Assembly (NCBI GenBank): GCA_031769625.1
Contig: JAUIMM010000702.1
Location: 1,113,001 to 1,177,000, forward strand
Direction of reading: 5' to 3'
DNA from: Taudactylus pleione
Taxonomy: Eukaryota > Chordata > Amphibia > Anura > Myobatrachidae
Length of the DNA stretch: 64,000 nucleotides
Position numbers and translations under genes: made by a program. The notes beneath the pieces were generated by a model. The model searched no databases, was not told the origin of the DNA, and saw only the letters and a list, made by a program, of their open reading frames with translations. Position 1 is the stretch's first letter. Every line of letters starts with the position of its first letter. Below, piece after piece: positions 43,780-53,929 of the stretch.

Positions 43780-44304
43780 AAGATGTGTGAGTACACAACT
43801 GTAGGTTTCTCTGTAAACCACCCCAAATCTGTCCTAGTACCATGTTAGGCAATAATCTTTGTAGGATTTCTAATAGATTCCATTTCATTCTTGATAGCAG
43901 TCCTGTCAGAGAAATGGACAGAGGTGCAGACATTCACTGCTCATTCTGTTCGCCATCCACTTTTGAAGAGAGATACTAGGCCAGACTCATAGGGAAATGA
44001 GAGGCCTAGGTCTGCAGTTTCTTCAAGTTCCTCTTTTATGCAGTCAGTTTCAGTTCCTCCTGGGGACCCTCTTCAGGAAGGGTTTCACTTGGTCACCCAG
44101 AATCCAGTTGTACTCTCCAGTTCACAAAAAATAGTGACCTGGATGACTCTTCCTTTGCCTCCTCCCAGATCTCTCCTGGGCTCTCCTCCAGACATCATAA
44201 TCTCCTCCGATGAATACCTCATGGGCTGTGGAGCCTTCACACAAGACAGAGCAATCAGAGGTGCATTCAGTCCATCCAGAAATCCAGCTGCCACACAAAC
44301 CTGA
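43780..44304 (+). pseudogene. possible DIRS-type retroelement fragment
   Basis: The frame ending at 44304 contains IIISSDEYLMGCGAFTQD followed by AIRGAFSPS. This resembles the RNase H start of DIRS-like elements (TDAS..GWGA......G.WS). Upstream sequence is proline- and serine-rich but frame-broken. There is no tyrosine recombinase or reverse-transcriptase core in the window, so the call is tentative. Confidence 0.35.
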
Positions 44305-45161
44305 GAGTAATTCCCACGGTCGTGTTAGAACACATTGACGTAGATTGATTTAAACTTATCAAAATAGATTAAAATTGACCTTTATTAAATATACCCCACT
44401 AGTATTAATTGACCTGCTGTGAGCTGTGGTCTAGAGACACACAGGCAGAGACACAGGTCAGGAATCAGCTATTTGTTAAGTAATAAGCTAGCGCTTGGGT
44501 GTAAGTGAGTATTTAAGTGTGTTGCAATGTGGGGGTGGGTGTGACCGATGCCAGTTAGTGGCAGGGGGATTGTTTGCAAGAGGCTGGGTCACAGGAATTA
44601 TGGATTTTTTGCTCTTTGGTGCTAAACTAGTGCACTGTCTGTTTTACCATCCTGATGATTAAACAGAGCACTTGATTCAGCATATTAGTGTGAGGTGTCG
44701 TCATCTGGGACTACCTTTATCACAATATATATACTTGTTGCAATCCACTCCAGCCAGAGGGTAAAAGAATTAACAACTATAAAATTAAAACAGGACAGCG
44801 TTAATGGTGGCCCATATCATTCAAATAAAATACAGCAGTAAATATTATTCTGCACGTAACTTTTGAAAATAAAATGGGGGCTTATATGATTAGAGATTTA
44901 TAAAAAATGTTGAATTCTGCTGTACTGTATCAGATGGCAATTTCTTTTCCAAAGGTCACTAAAAGGACAATGACCGACTAGTGTCATACCATTTAAAATG
45001 TTTGAATTTATTGAAAACTGCGTAAAACATGCTCACAAGTGAGTTCTTGATAGTTAGCTTATCTGACAGAGTCAGGTCTCTCAAACACTGCTTGCTGGAT
45101 CAGCTCAATACACCAAGAAAATAACCCCAACAGTAAATGCACCAGACCAAACTGTATGGAA
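44305..45161. other. unannotated DNA, right part probably PLE-derived
   Basis: No coding signal. The hammerhead-like motif at 45162-45208 reads on the minus strand, so sequence to its left would be the downstream part of a PLE terminal repeat. Confidence 0.3.
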
Positions 45162-45208
45162 GGCCACTCAATGCGTTTCATCACAGAGACTTCATCAGGG
45201 AGGTGACC
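45162..45208 (-). ncRNA. hammerhead ribozyme candidate with canonical core
   Basis: The minus strand reads GGTCACCTC, C, CTGATGA, AGTCTCTGTGAT, GAAAC, GCATT, GAGTGGCC. CTGATGA and GAAA are the two universal hammerhead core segments. GGTCAC(C)TC pairs with GAGTGGCC as stem I with one bulge. GTC and GAT make a short stem II. The tiny stem III segment is like that of small PLE-associated hammerheads thought to act as dimers. It is the best core of the four candidates here. Confidence 0.6.
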
Positions 45209-46127
45209 TTCATCCTCTGACAATGAACTTATATAGGAGCATGATAACAATAAAACACACATGTAAAAATGGCTGCCAATAATGATGCGCTTGCACATCA
45301 CAAAAAAAAATGTCCGCCACCATAGGAACCCAGTATTAATAATAAATAATACATTGCCATTACATAGATGAAAACAAAAATAGGGACATAAAATCCATCA
45401 CACAGATATAATAGTCCAAATATATACGGTATATCGGTACTCCAATCAGGAAATAAATGCATTGTAATTTTTTGGGACATTTGCTTTCATGTACAAATAA
45501 GATACAATTGTTTATTCAGTTATTTCCTGTTCTGAGTGCTGATCTTCCTGTTTGAATATTACCTCTTGTTCGGACACCCAGCTTTCAATGCCTCATAGAC
45601 ATATAGTAGCACTGTTGTGGTACAGTTCAGTTGGGTCGGGGATGTGTCAGTGTCATAGTAGGCATGAGATGCCCACGGTCTATGTTTACTGGAAAAAAAA
45701 ATTACTCAGATCTCAGGAATACCTCCCATCAACCTCCCACTTTTCTCCTTTGACATCGGGACAATTGGGAGGTATGTAATAGTGCTTAGGTTACCCTTTC
45801 TGGGCATGAAAGTTTGAAATCTTAAACATCAAAGATTTATTCCTACAACATAAATTCCACAAATAGGCTGAAGTGAACATGATATCTATATTAAAATCTC
45901 TATTTGATATCAGGATTTCAGCATTAATTCAAATTAAATGTCTAGAGCTATTTTGAAGGTGCATAGGTAGATTAATTAATAAATACAGTAATACTTTTAT
46001 ATATGAGCAGAATTTTATAACAAATACCACATTCTTGTGTGTTTCATGAATATCTCTGCTCACCTCATCAGAGACTGTAGTGTCCTGTAGTACATTGCCC
46101 TGTAGTACACTAGTATACTATAAATTA
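45209..46127. other. unannotated DNA
   Basis: No gene or repeat family is recognised. Confidence 0.35.
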
Positions 46128-46719
46128 GTTTTAATTAGAGATGTGCACCAGACCATTTTTGCTGGATTTGGATTTGGCACTGATTCGTCGACCGGTTTTG
46201 GATTTGGATTTTCCAAACCGCTGTGACTGGTTTTGGATTTACATTTTTTTCAAAAATGTACAAAAAAGTTAAAATCACATAATTTGTGCCTCTTTTTTGT
46301 TTTATTAACCTCAATAACAGTCTATTCCAGTAAATTTTGACCACCTCACAGCTGTGTGGAGTCAGACTGCTTTTACGCACACACTCTGTGGTACTACAGT
46401 GTACTGGGGCGCAGTGCACAGTACAAACAAATACAACAATTTTTATTTTTTAAAACAGGCAGCATGGCTCACACTGAGTAGAGTCAGACCACTTTTATGC
46501 ACGTGCTCTGGGGTAATACAGAGTACTTGGGTGCAGTGTCCAGAACAGTAGAGATACAACAATTTTTTTTTTTTTTTAATTTTTCTTTTTTTTACTTTTT
46601 TATTATTTTAAAGTTATTTTTGGTGACAAATATAGAGCCACACTGTGAACACAGAGGGTGGGGCCTGCGGAGTCAGTGCAGCACCACTATGATGGAATTA
46701 AACAAATTAGACTAAGGGG

Positions 46720-47745
46720 ACTGGACACAGCTTGCCACTTAGATGGACATAGTGACAGCACAACCCCTTAGTGATAGACAAAGCCTCAGCAGCACAGCCC
46801 CTTAGAGATGGACACAGCCCTAGCAGCAAAGCCCAGTAGAGATGGACACAGCCCCAACAGCACAGCCCCTAAGAGATGGACACAGCCCCAGCAGCACAGC
46901 CCCTTAAAGATGGACACAGCCCCAGCAGCACAGCCCCTTAGAGATGAATACAGCCCCAGCAGCACAGCCCCTTAGAGATGGACACAGCCCCAGCAGCAAA
47001 GCCCCGTAGAGATGGACACAGCCCCAACAGCACAGCCCCTTAGAGATGGACACAGCCCCAGCAGCACAGCCCCTTAAAGATGGACACAGCCTCAGCAGCA
47101 CAGACTCTTAGAGATGGACACAGCCCCACCAGCACAGCCCCTTAGAGATGGACACAGCCCCAGCAGCACAGCCCCTTAGAGATGGACACAGCCCCAGCAG
47201 CACAACCCCTTAGAGATGGACATAGCCCCAGCAGCACAGGCCCTTGAGATGGACACAGCCCCAGCAGCACAGCCCCTTAGAGATGGACACAGCTCCAGCA
47301 GCACAGCCCCTTAGAGATGGACACAGCCCCAGCAGCACAGCCCCTTAGAGATGGACACAGCCCCAGCAGCACAGCCCCTTAGAGATGGACACACAGCAGC
47401 ACAGCCCCTTAGAGATGGACACAGCCCCAGCAGCACAGCCCCTTAGAGATGGAAACAGCCCCAGCAGCACAGCCCCTTAGAGATGGACACAGCCCCAGCA
47501 GCACAGCCCCTTAGAGATGGACACACAGCAGCACAGCCCCTTAGAGATGGACACAGCCCCAGCAGCACAGCCCCTTAGAGATGGACACACAGCAGCACAG
47601 CCCCTTAGAGATGGACACAGCCCCAGCAGCACAGCCCCTTAGAGATGGACACAGCCCCAGCAGCACAGCCCCTTAGAGATGGACACAGCCCTTTAGAGAT
47701 TGACACAGCCCCTTAGAGATTGACACAGCCCCTTAGAGATTGATA
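46720..47745. repeat. 34-bp minisatellite inside hAT B
   Basis: About 30 units of GCACAGCCCCTTAGAGATGG then ACACAGCCCCAGCA, plus short variants lacking seven bases. The period is 34 bp (for example 47301 to 47335). Three decayed units (CAGCCCCTTAGAGATTGA) precede the insertion point of hAT A. Confidence 0.95.
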
Positions 47746-47910
47746 CATACTAGGGGTGAGCGGGTTCGGATTTCTGAAATCCGAACCCCCCCGAGCCCCC
47801 CCGATACGAGGCAGATCCGAGTCAGGCTCGACTTTTCCCGCCTGACTTGGATCTGAAATCGAGGCAAAACGTCATCATCCCGCCTTCCGAGTCTCGCGGG
47901 TTTTGGATCC

Positions 47911-47918
47911 TATATAAG
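47911..47918 (+). promoter_or_regulatory. TATA box of hAT A
   Basis: TATATAAGG follows the 5' terminal region, and GCCATTTTCTCACTCGG about 25-30 bp downstream is a plausible initiation zone. The dead copy preserves the arrangement. Confidence 0.6.
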
Positions 47919-48270
47919 GTACCCGCGTCGGCGCCATTTTCTCACTCGGCAGTGGACAGTGAAGAGGGAGGGTGGGAGTTAGGGCTGTGTAGTGTAGTGT
48001 AGTGTAGTGCTGCTGTTGTCCACTACTTCAAAGTCCATAGGGGCTGGCTGTGTTGTGCTGTGCTGCTGTTGTTAATAGGGGCTGTGTCCACTACTTCAAA
48101 GTCCATAGGGGCTGGCTGGACTGTGTTGTGCAGTCAGTTCTCCATAGGGGCTGTGTCCACTCCAAAGTCCTGTGCAGTGTCCCAGTCCTAAAGGGGTGCT
48201 GTAGTGTTGTCCAGGGGGTGCTCTGTCCATCAGGGGTGCTCCCCCTAAGTGCTAAAAAAATAATATATTT

Positions 48271-49410
48271 TCTGTGTTTGTGAATTGTGTGCGCAGTAGC
48301 CGCACGTGCATCAACAAAGTAGTGCCAAGCGTGCGCCTGTGTCATAAGTAAAGGGCCTGCTGGCTTGACCGTTAAGGGTGCTGTAACCCCCGAAAGTACA
48401 CTCCAGTCCAAACCAAAAAAAAAAATATTTTCTGTGTTTGTGAATTGTGTGCGCAGTAGCCGCACGTGCATCAACAAAGTAGTGCCAAGCGTGCGCCTGT
48501 GTCACAAGTAAAGGGCCGGCTGGCTTGACCGTTAAAGGGTGCTGTAACCCCCAAAGTACACTCCAGTCCAAACCAAAAAAAAAATTATTTTCTGTGTTTG
48601 TGAATTGTGTGCGCAGTAGCCGCACGTGCATCAACAAAGTAGTGCCAAGCGTGCGCCTGTGTCATAAGTAAAGGGCCGGCTGGCTTGACCGTTAAAGGGT
48701 GCTGTAACCCCCGAAAGTACACTCCAGTCCAAACCAAAAAAAAAATTATTTTCTGTGTTTGTGAATTGTGTGCGCAGTAGCCGCACGTGCATCAACAAAG
48801 TAGTGCCAAGCGTGCGCCTGTGTCATAAGTAAAGGGCCGGCTGGCTTGACCATTAAGGGTGCTGTAACCCCCAAAGTACACTCCAGTCCAAACCAAAAAA
48901 AAAATTATTTTCTGTGTTTGTGAATTGTGTGCGCAGTAGCCGCACGTGCATCAACAAAGTAGTGCCAAGCGTGCACCTGTGTCATAAGTAAAGGGCCAGC
49001 TGGCTTGACCGTTAAGGGTGCTGTAACCCCCGAAAGTACACTCCAGTCCAAACCAAAAAAAAAATTATTTTCTGTGTTTGTGAATTGTGTGCGCAGTAGC
49101 TGCACGTGCATCAACAAAGTAGTGCCAAGCGTACGCCTGTGTCATAAGTAAAGGGCCGGCTGGCTTGACCGTTAAGGGTGCTGTAACCCCCGAAAGTACA
49201 CTCCAGTCCAAACCAAAAAAAAAATTATTTTCTGTGTTTGTGAATTGTGTGCGCAGTAGCCGCACGTGCATCAACAAAGTAGTGCCAAGCGTGCGCCTGT
49301 GTCATAAGTAAAGGGCCGGCTGGCTTGACCGCTAAGGGTGCTGTAACCCCCGAAAGTACACTCCAGTCCAAACCAAAAAAAAAATTATTTTCTGTGTTTA
49401 GCCGCACGTA
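48271..49410 (+). repeat. hAT A leader: seven 160-bp units
   Basis: Units begin TCTGTGTTTGTGAATTGTG at 48271, 48431, 48591, 48752, 48911, 49071 and 49231, with a truncated eighth at 49391. Each has GTGCGCAGTAGCCGCACGTG, GCTGGCTTGACCGTTAAGGG and an A-run. Units differ by only a few bases. They lie between the promoter and the transposase ATG (49434). The minus-strand frames of 70-128 residues across them are repeat artefacts. Confidence 0.97.
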
Positions 49411-49433
49411 TATATCAAATCGATATAACATAA

Positions 49434-52400
49434 ATGGAGGACCAAACTTTCTCCGATAAAAATAAAATAGAGAAAGATCAAGAACCACTTCCTCCTAGTG
49501 CTGAAGCTGCTGCCACTAGTCATGACATAGACGATAACATGCCATCAACGTCGTCTGCCAAGGCCGATGCCCAATGTCATAGTAGAGGGCACATACAATC
49601 CCAAATGGCAAAGTTCAGGAAAATGACCTTGAAAAAGACATTTAAATCAGCTGAAGAGAAACGTAAACTTGCCAATATGCCATTTACGACACGGAGTGGC
49701 AAGGAACGGCTAAGGTCGATCCCTAGTATGTTCATGACTAGTGGTTCAGCTTCACATGACGATGGAAGCCCTCCTCCCACTAAAAAAATCAAAAGAGTTA
49801 AGCTGGCAAAAGCACAGCGAAGAACTGTGGTTTCTAAGAAGATATCACAAATCCCCAAGGAGAGTCCAAGTGTGGTGGTGGTTGCAATGCCTGACCTTCC
49901 CAGCACTGGACGGGAAGAGGTGGCTCTTTCCACCATTTGCACGCCCCCTGCAAGTGCTGAAAGGAGCACCCACAGTCCACTTGCTGATATGCAAATTGAA
50001 GATGTCACTGTTGAAGTACAACAGGATGAGGATACTGGTGTAGCTGGCGCTGAGGAGGAAGTTGGCGAGGAGGATTCTGATGGTGATGTGGTTTGTTTAA
50101 TTCAGGCTCCGGGGGAGACAGTTGTTGTCCGTGGGATGAAAAAGCCCATCACGGTCATGCCTGGGCAGAAGACCAAACATTCCACCTCTTTGGTCTGGCA
50201 ATATTTCTATCCAAATCCGGACAACAACTGTCTTGCCATATGTACCATATGTAAAGGTGAAATAAGTAGGGGTAGGGACGTCAACCACCTAGGAACATCC
50301 TCCCTTATACGGCACCTGCAGCGCGTTCATAAAAAGTTACTGTCAAGTTCAGAAACTTTGGCTAAGACCGTAAGCAGTCCAGGGACACCTAAATCCCGTT
50401 GTCCTGTTGTATCCAAGCGCCTGCAAACCACACCGTCAACTCCCTCCTCGTCAATTTCCTCCTTAGTCAGGATCGGATGTAGTCCTGCAGGCCATGTCAC
50501 TGGCATGACTGACTCTCCTATCCGGGATTCCTCTGGAGGATCCTGCATTGCTACGCCTACTGCTGCCGCTGCTGCTGTTGCTGCTGCTGGGAGTCGTTCA
50601 TCATCCCAGAGAGGAAGTAGGAACACCACTACTTTTACTAAACAATTGACCCTCCAACAGTCCTTAGCGAGGAGGATGAAGTACGACAGCAGTCATCCTG
50701 AAGCAAAACGTATAACTGAGGCCTTGACTGCTATGTTGGTGTTAGACGTGCATCCGGTATCCGCCATTAGTGCAGTGGGATTTAGACAATTGATGGAGGT
50801 AGTGTGTCCCCGGTTCCAAATCCCGTCTAGATTCCACTTCACTAGGCAGGCGATACCGAGACTGTACAGAAACGTCAGAAAAAGTGTCCTCAGTGTCCTG
50901 AAAAATGCCGTTGTACACAATGTCCACTTAACCACGGACATGTGGACAAGTGGAACAGGGCAGACTAAGGACTATATGACTGTGACAGCCCACTGGGTAG
51001 ATGTATCACCTTACGCAGCAACAGCAGCAGCGTCACCAGTAGCAGCATCTCAGAAACACCAGCTCGTTACAAGGCAGGCTACGCTGTGTATCACCGGTTT
51101 CAGTAAGAGGCACACCGCCGACAACCTCTTAGAGAAACTGAGGGAAATCATCGCCCAGTGGCTTACCCCACTTAGACTCTCCTGGGGATTTGTGATATCT
51201 GACAACGCCACCAATATTGTGCGGGCATTACATCTAGGCAAATTCCAGCACGTCCCATGTTTTGCTCACACAATAAACTTGGTGGTGCAGAATTTTCTGA
51301 AAAGCAACAGGGGCGTGCAGGAGACGCTTTGGGTGGCCCGAAAAATTTCTGGCCACTTTCGCCATTCAGCGACTGCGTGCCGAAGACTGGAGCGCCAGCA
51401 AACACTCTTGAACCTGCCCCGCCATCACCTGAAGCAAGAGGTTGTGACGCGGTGGAACTCAACCCTCTATATGCTTCAGAGGATGGAGGAGCAGCAAAAG
51501 GCCATACAAGCCTATACATCCACCTATAACATAGGCAAAGGAGGGGGTATGCACCTGACTCAAGCGCAGTGGAGAATGATTTCCGTGTTGTGCAAGGTTC
51601 TCCAGCCCTTCGAACTTGCCACACGTGAAATCAGTTCAGACACAGCCAGCTTGAGTCAGGTCATTCCCCTCATCAGGCTTTTGCAGAAGCAGCTGGAGAA
51701 AGTGAAGGAGGAGCTAAGACGGAGCGATTCCGCTCGGCATGTGGGACTTGTGGATGAAGCCCTTCATTCGCTTTGCCAGGATTCCAGGGTGGTCAATCTG
51801 TTGAAATCAGACCACTACATTTTGGCCACCGTGCTTGATCCTAGGTTTAAAGCCTATGTGGTGTCTCTCTTTCTGGCCGACACAAGCCTGCAGAGGTGCA
51901 AAGACCTGCTGGTGAACACACTGTCAGCTGAAGCGGAACGTGACACGTCAACGGCTCCTTCTTCATTTTCTCCCGCAACTGGGGCTGCCAGGAAAAAACT
52001 TAGGTATCCTAAGCAACCCGCTGGCGGTGATGCAGGGCAGGCAGGACCAAGTTTGGACATCTGGTCCGGACTGAAGGACCTGGCAACAATTTCTGACATG
52101 TCTACTGTCACTGCATATGATACTGTCACCATTGACAGAATGGTGGAGGATTACATCGGTGACAGCATCCAAGTAGGCATGTCAGACAGTCCATACCTGT
52201 ACTGGCAGGAAAAAGAGGCAATTTGGAGGCCCCTGTACAAGCTGGCTCTATTTTACCTGAGTTGCCCCCCCTCCAGTGTGTACTCCGAAAGAGTGTTTAG
52301 TGCAGCCGGGAACCTTGTCAGCGAAAGGCGTAGGAGGTTGCTTCCACAGAATGTGGAGAAGATGATGTTCATCAAAATGAATTATCAGCTCTTCCAGGGA

Positions 52401-52547
52401 GACCAGCCTCCAGAAGGTACAGAGGGACCTGTGGTGGTGGATTCAAGTGGGGACGAGTTAATACTTTGTGAGGATGAGGATGTACACACTGAAGAGGGTG
52501 AGGAATCGGTGGATGAGGAGGATGAGGATGACATCTTGCCTCCGTAG
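49434..52547 (+). CDS. hAT transposase with BED zinc finger, intact (1037 aa)
   Basis: A single uninterrupted frame encodes a cut-and-paste transposase acting on the ends of its own element in the nucleus. Residues 1-240 are Ser/Thr-rich with a basic patch (PPPTKKIKRVKLAKAQRR, about 114-130) and an acidic run. A BED zinc finger lies at about 248-302 (LVWQYFYPN, then CAICTICKG-type Cys pair at 270/273 and HL..VH at 294-299), which is DNA binding. The hAT RNase H-like core includes TTDMWTSGTG (Asp502) and VISDNATNIV (Asp590), followed by CFAHTINLVV. WNSTLYML is at about 674. The C-terminal hATC dimerisation region has SSVYSERVFSAAGN (Glu952) and RRRLLPQNVEKMMFIKMN, then an acidic tail. Which Glu completes the triad is inferred. 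The start is the first ATG after the leader repeats. It resembles ZBED-type proteins, but position inside the hAT ends shows it is a transposon gene. Confidence 0.95.
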   Translation: MEDQTFSDKNKIEKDQEPLPPSAEAAATSHDIDDNMPSTSSAKADAQCHSRGHIQSQMAKFRKMTLKKTFKSAEEKRKLANMPFTTRSGKERLRSIPSMFMTSGSASHDDGSPPPTKKIKRVKLAKAQRRTVVSKKISQIPKESPSVVVVAMPDLPSTGREEVALSTICTPPASAERSTHSPLADMQIEDVTVEVQQDEDTGVAGAEEEVGEEDSDGDVVCLIQAPGETVVVRGMKKPITVMPGQKTKHSTSLVWQYFYPNPDNNCLAICTICKGEISRGRDVNHLGTSSLIRHLQRVHKKLLSSSETLAKTVSSPGTPKSRCPVVSKRLQTTPSTPSSSISSLVRIGCSPAGHVTGMTDSPIRDSSGGSCIATPTAAAAAVAAAGSRSSSQRGSRNTTTFTKQLTLQQSLARRMKYDSSHPEAKRITEALTAMLVLDVHPVSAISAVGFRQLMEVVCPRFQIPSRFHFTRQAIPRLYRNVRKSVLSVLKNAVVHNVHLTTDMWTSGTGQTKDYMTVTAHWVDVSPYAATAAASPVAASQKHQLVTRQATLCITGFSKRHTADNLLEKLREIIAQWLTPLRLSWGFVISDNATNIVRALHLGKFQHVPCFAHTINLVVQNFLKSNRGVQETLWVARKISGHFRHSATACRRLERQQTLLNLPRHHLKQEVVTRWNSTLYMLQRMEEQQKAIQAYTSTYNIGKGGGMHLTQAQWRMISVLCKVLQPFELATREISSDTASLSQVIPLIRLLQKQLEKVKEELRRSDSARHVGLVDEALHSLCQDSRVVNLLKSDHYILATVLDPRFKAYVVSLFLADTSLQRCKDLLVNTLSAEAERDTSTAPSSFSPATGAARKKLRYPKQPAGGDAGQAGPSLDIWSGLKDLATISDMSTVTAYDTVTIDRMVEDYIGDSIQVGMSDSPYLYWQEKEAIWRPLYKLALFYLSCPPSSVYSERVFSAAGNLVSERRRRLLPQNVEKMMFIKMNYQLFQGDQPPEGTEGPVVVDSSGDELILCEDEDVHTEEGEESVDEEDEDDILPP

Positions 52548-53182
52548 AGCCAGTTTGTGCAGGGACACATTAATTGCCAGCTTGTTTTGTGGGGGCCCAA
52601 ACGAACCAATCATTTCAGCCACAGTTGTGTGGCAGACCCTGGCGCTGAAATGATTGATTTGTTAAAGTGTGCATGTCCTGTTTATACAACATAAGGGTGG
52701 GTGGGAGGGCCCAAGGACAATTCCATCTTGCACTTCTTTTTTTTCTTTGCATTATGTACAGTTTGGGGCCTAGTTTTTCTAACTGCCATCCTGTCTGCCA
52801 CTGCAGTGTCACTCCTAGATGGGTCACGTGTTTGTGCCGCCCAGTCGTGTCACTTAGCATAGTCATCCAGCTACCTCGGTGCAACCTTTTGGACATAAAA
52901 ACACTATTGTGAGGTGTGAGGTGTTCAGAATAGACTGGAAATGAGTGGAAATTAAGGTTATTGAGGTTAATAATAGCATAGGAGCAGAGAAACCAACAAA
53001 TTCTGTGATTTTAGCTGTTTTTATGCTTTTTTAAAAAAAAATACAGATCCAAAACACAAAACCCAGAACCCAAAACACGGAAGGGTGGTTTTGGCAAAAC
53101 CAATCCAGATCCAAAACACGAAGAAAGATCCAGATCCAAAACCAAAACACAAAACACGAAAAGTGGCCGGTGCACACCTCTA
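52548..53182 (+). other. hAT A 3' region with subterminal repeats
   Basis: After the stop comes an inverted repeat (GAAATGATTGRTTYGTT-type word with its partner at about 52605 and 52650). Near the end, GATCCAAAACAC/CCAAAACAC words are repeated at about 53045, 53067, 53107 and 53130-53155. Clustered short subterminal repeats commonly serve as hAT transposase binding sites; the role is inferred here. Confidence 0.6.
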
Positions 53183-53438
53183 ATACATACCCACTTGGAC
53201 ACGTTATAGCAAAGCACTGCATGTAGAAGCATGACTGGACTGGAGTAAATAGCACCAAGTCCCAGCCACGGCTTTTTATATGAAATCCAAAACCTGCGAG
53301 AATCTGATGCCGGGAGGCTCGATCTGACATCCGAGCCTGACGGAAGAACCAGAGCCAGGACTCAGATACGGCTCAGAATAAGAGGTTCGGAGAGGTCCGG
53401 ATTCAAGGTAATCCGGACCGCTCATCTTTAGTTTTAGT

Positions 53439-53929
53439 GTACAAGATATTAAACATATAAAAAAATTAAAAACTTAGTTAATATTGGTGTAGTTCGAATA
53501 TTGACATTATTGTTTTGTTAAAGCTACGATATTTTGAAGCATTAACAATATGTGACAGTACTATAGTAACACCTCACATAATCATTTAGTGCAGTGTTTC
53601 CACTTACAGGTTTCTTTTTCAGGTTTTCAGGGAGATTTGATTTTGATCAGGATGAAATTTCCCTTGAAATCAGTTAAGATTAACTTTTTATATTATACTT
53701 AGTTTTGTTAGCTTTCATGATAGGTATATACCACAACTTTTTAACTAAATTTTCACAGGGAAATTTGAAATTTTGACAAGGAAAAGATGTGAGACTGAGG
53801 TTGAGGTGCGGAAATCTGGAATTTTAAAGTGAACACATTGGGGTATTGTAGTGATAGATGGAGTCAGAAGACTAGAACTGACAGGATCTATTTACAGAAT
53901 AACCAAGAGCTGACTGGAGTCAGCTGAGA
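53439..53929. other. unannotated DNA
   Basis: No gene or repeat is recognised. Confidence 0.35.

Larger units (their letters stand above)
47751..53182 (+). mobile_element. hAT A: full-length, probably autonomous hAT transposon
   Basis: Begins TAGGGGTGAGCGGGTTCGG and ends GGCCGGTGCACACCTCTA, an imperfect ~11-bp terminal inverted repeat (TAGRGGTGWGC). ATACATAC is duplicated exactly at 47743-47750 and 53183-53190. It contains a TATA promoter, a seven-copy 160-bp leader repeat, an intact transposase gene and a 3' end with repeated CCAAAACAC words. The length is 5,432 bp. A dead relative is at 14162-19033. Confidence 0.92.
46136..53430. mobile_element. hAT B: non-autonomous hAT holding a minisatellite and interrupted by hAT A
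   Basis: Starts TAGAGATGTGCACCAGACC and ends GACCGCTCATCTTTA, and the outermost bases form an imperfect inverted repeat (TARAGATGWGC). It is flanked by GTTTTAAT (46128-46135) and GTTTTAGT (53431-53438), an 8-bp duplication with one change. The left ~580 bp contains repeated GGTTTTGGATTTGG words like the 3' end of hAT A. The right ~240 bp has a TCCGGATTCAAGGTAATCCG hairpin like the 5' end of hAT A. Between them are the 34-bp minisatellite and the inserted hAT A. Confidence 0.75.

Noticed and set aside
46904..47101. Repetitive RGCAAGAV-type ORF on the minus strand
   Set aside because: It is a translation of the 34-bp minisatellite.
48271..49410. CRISPR-like array of repeats
   Set aside because: The 160-bp units are head-to-tail with no unique spacers, and the DNA is clearly eukaryotic. 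The same applies to the 34-bp array at 46720-47745.
48091..49488. Repeated minus-strand ORFs (70-128 codons) over the leader repeats
   Set aside because: Each is the antisense of the 160-bp unit and recurs with it. There is no independent coding signal.
49434..52547. A host ZBED-type gene
   Set aside because: The frame sits between paired hAT ends with an exact 8-bp duplication and has a broken sibling element nearby, so it is a transposon gene and not a domesticated host gene.
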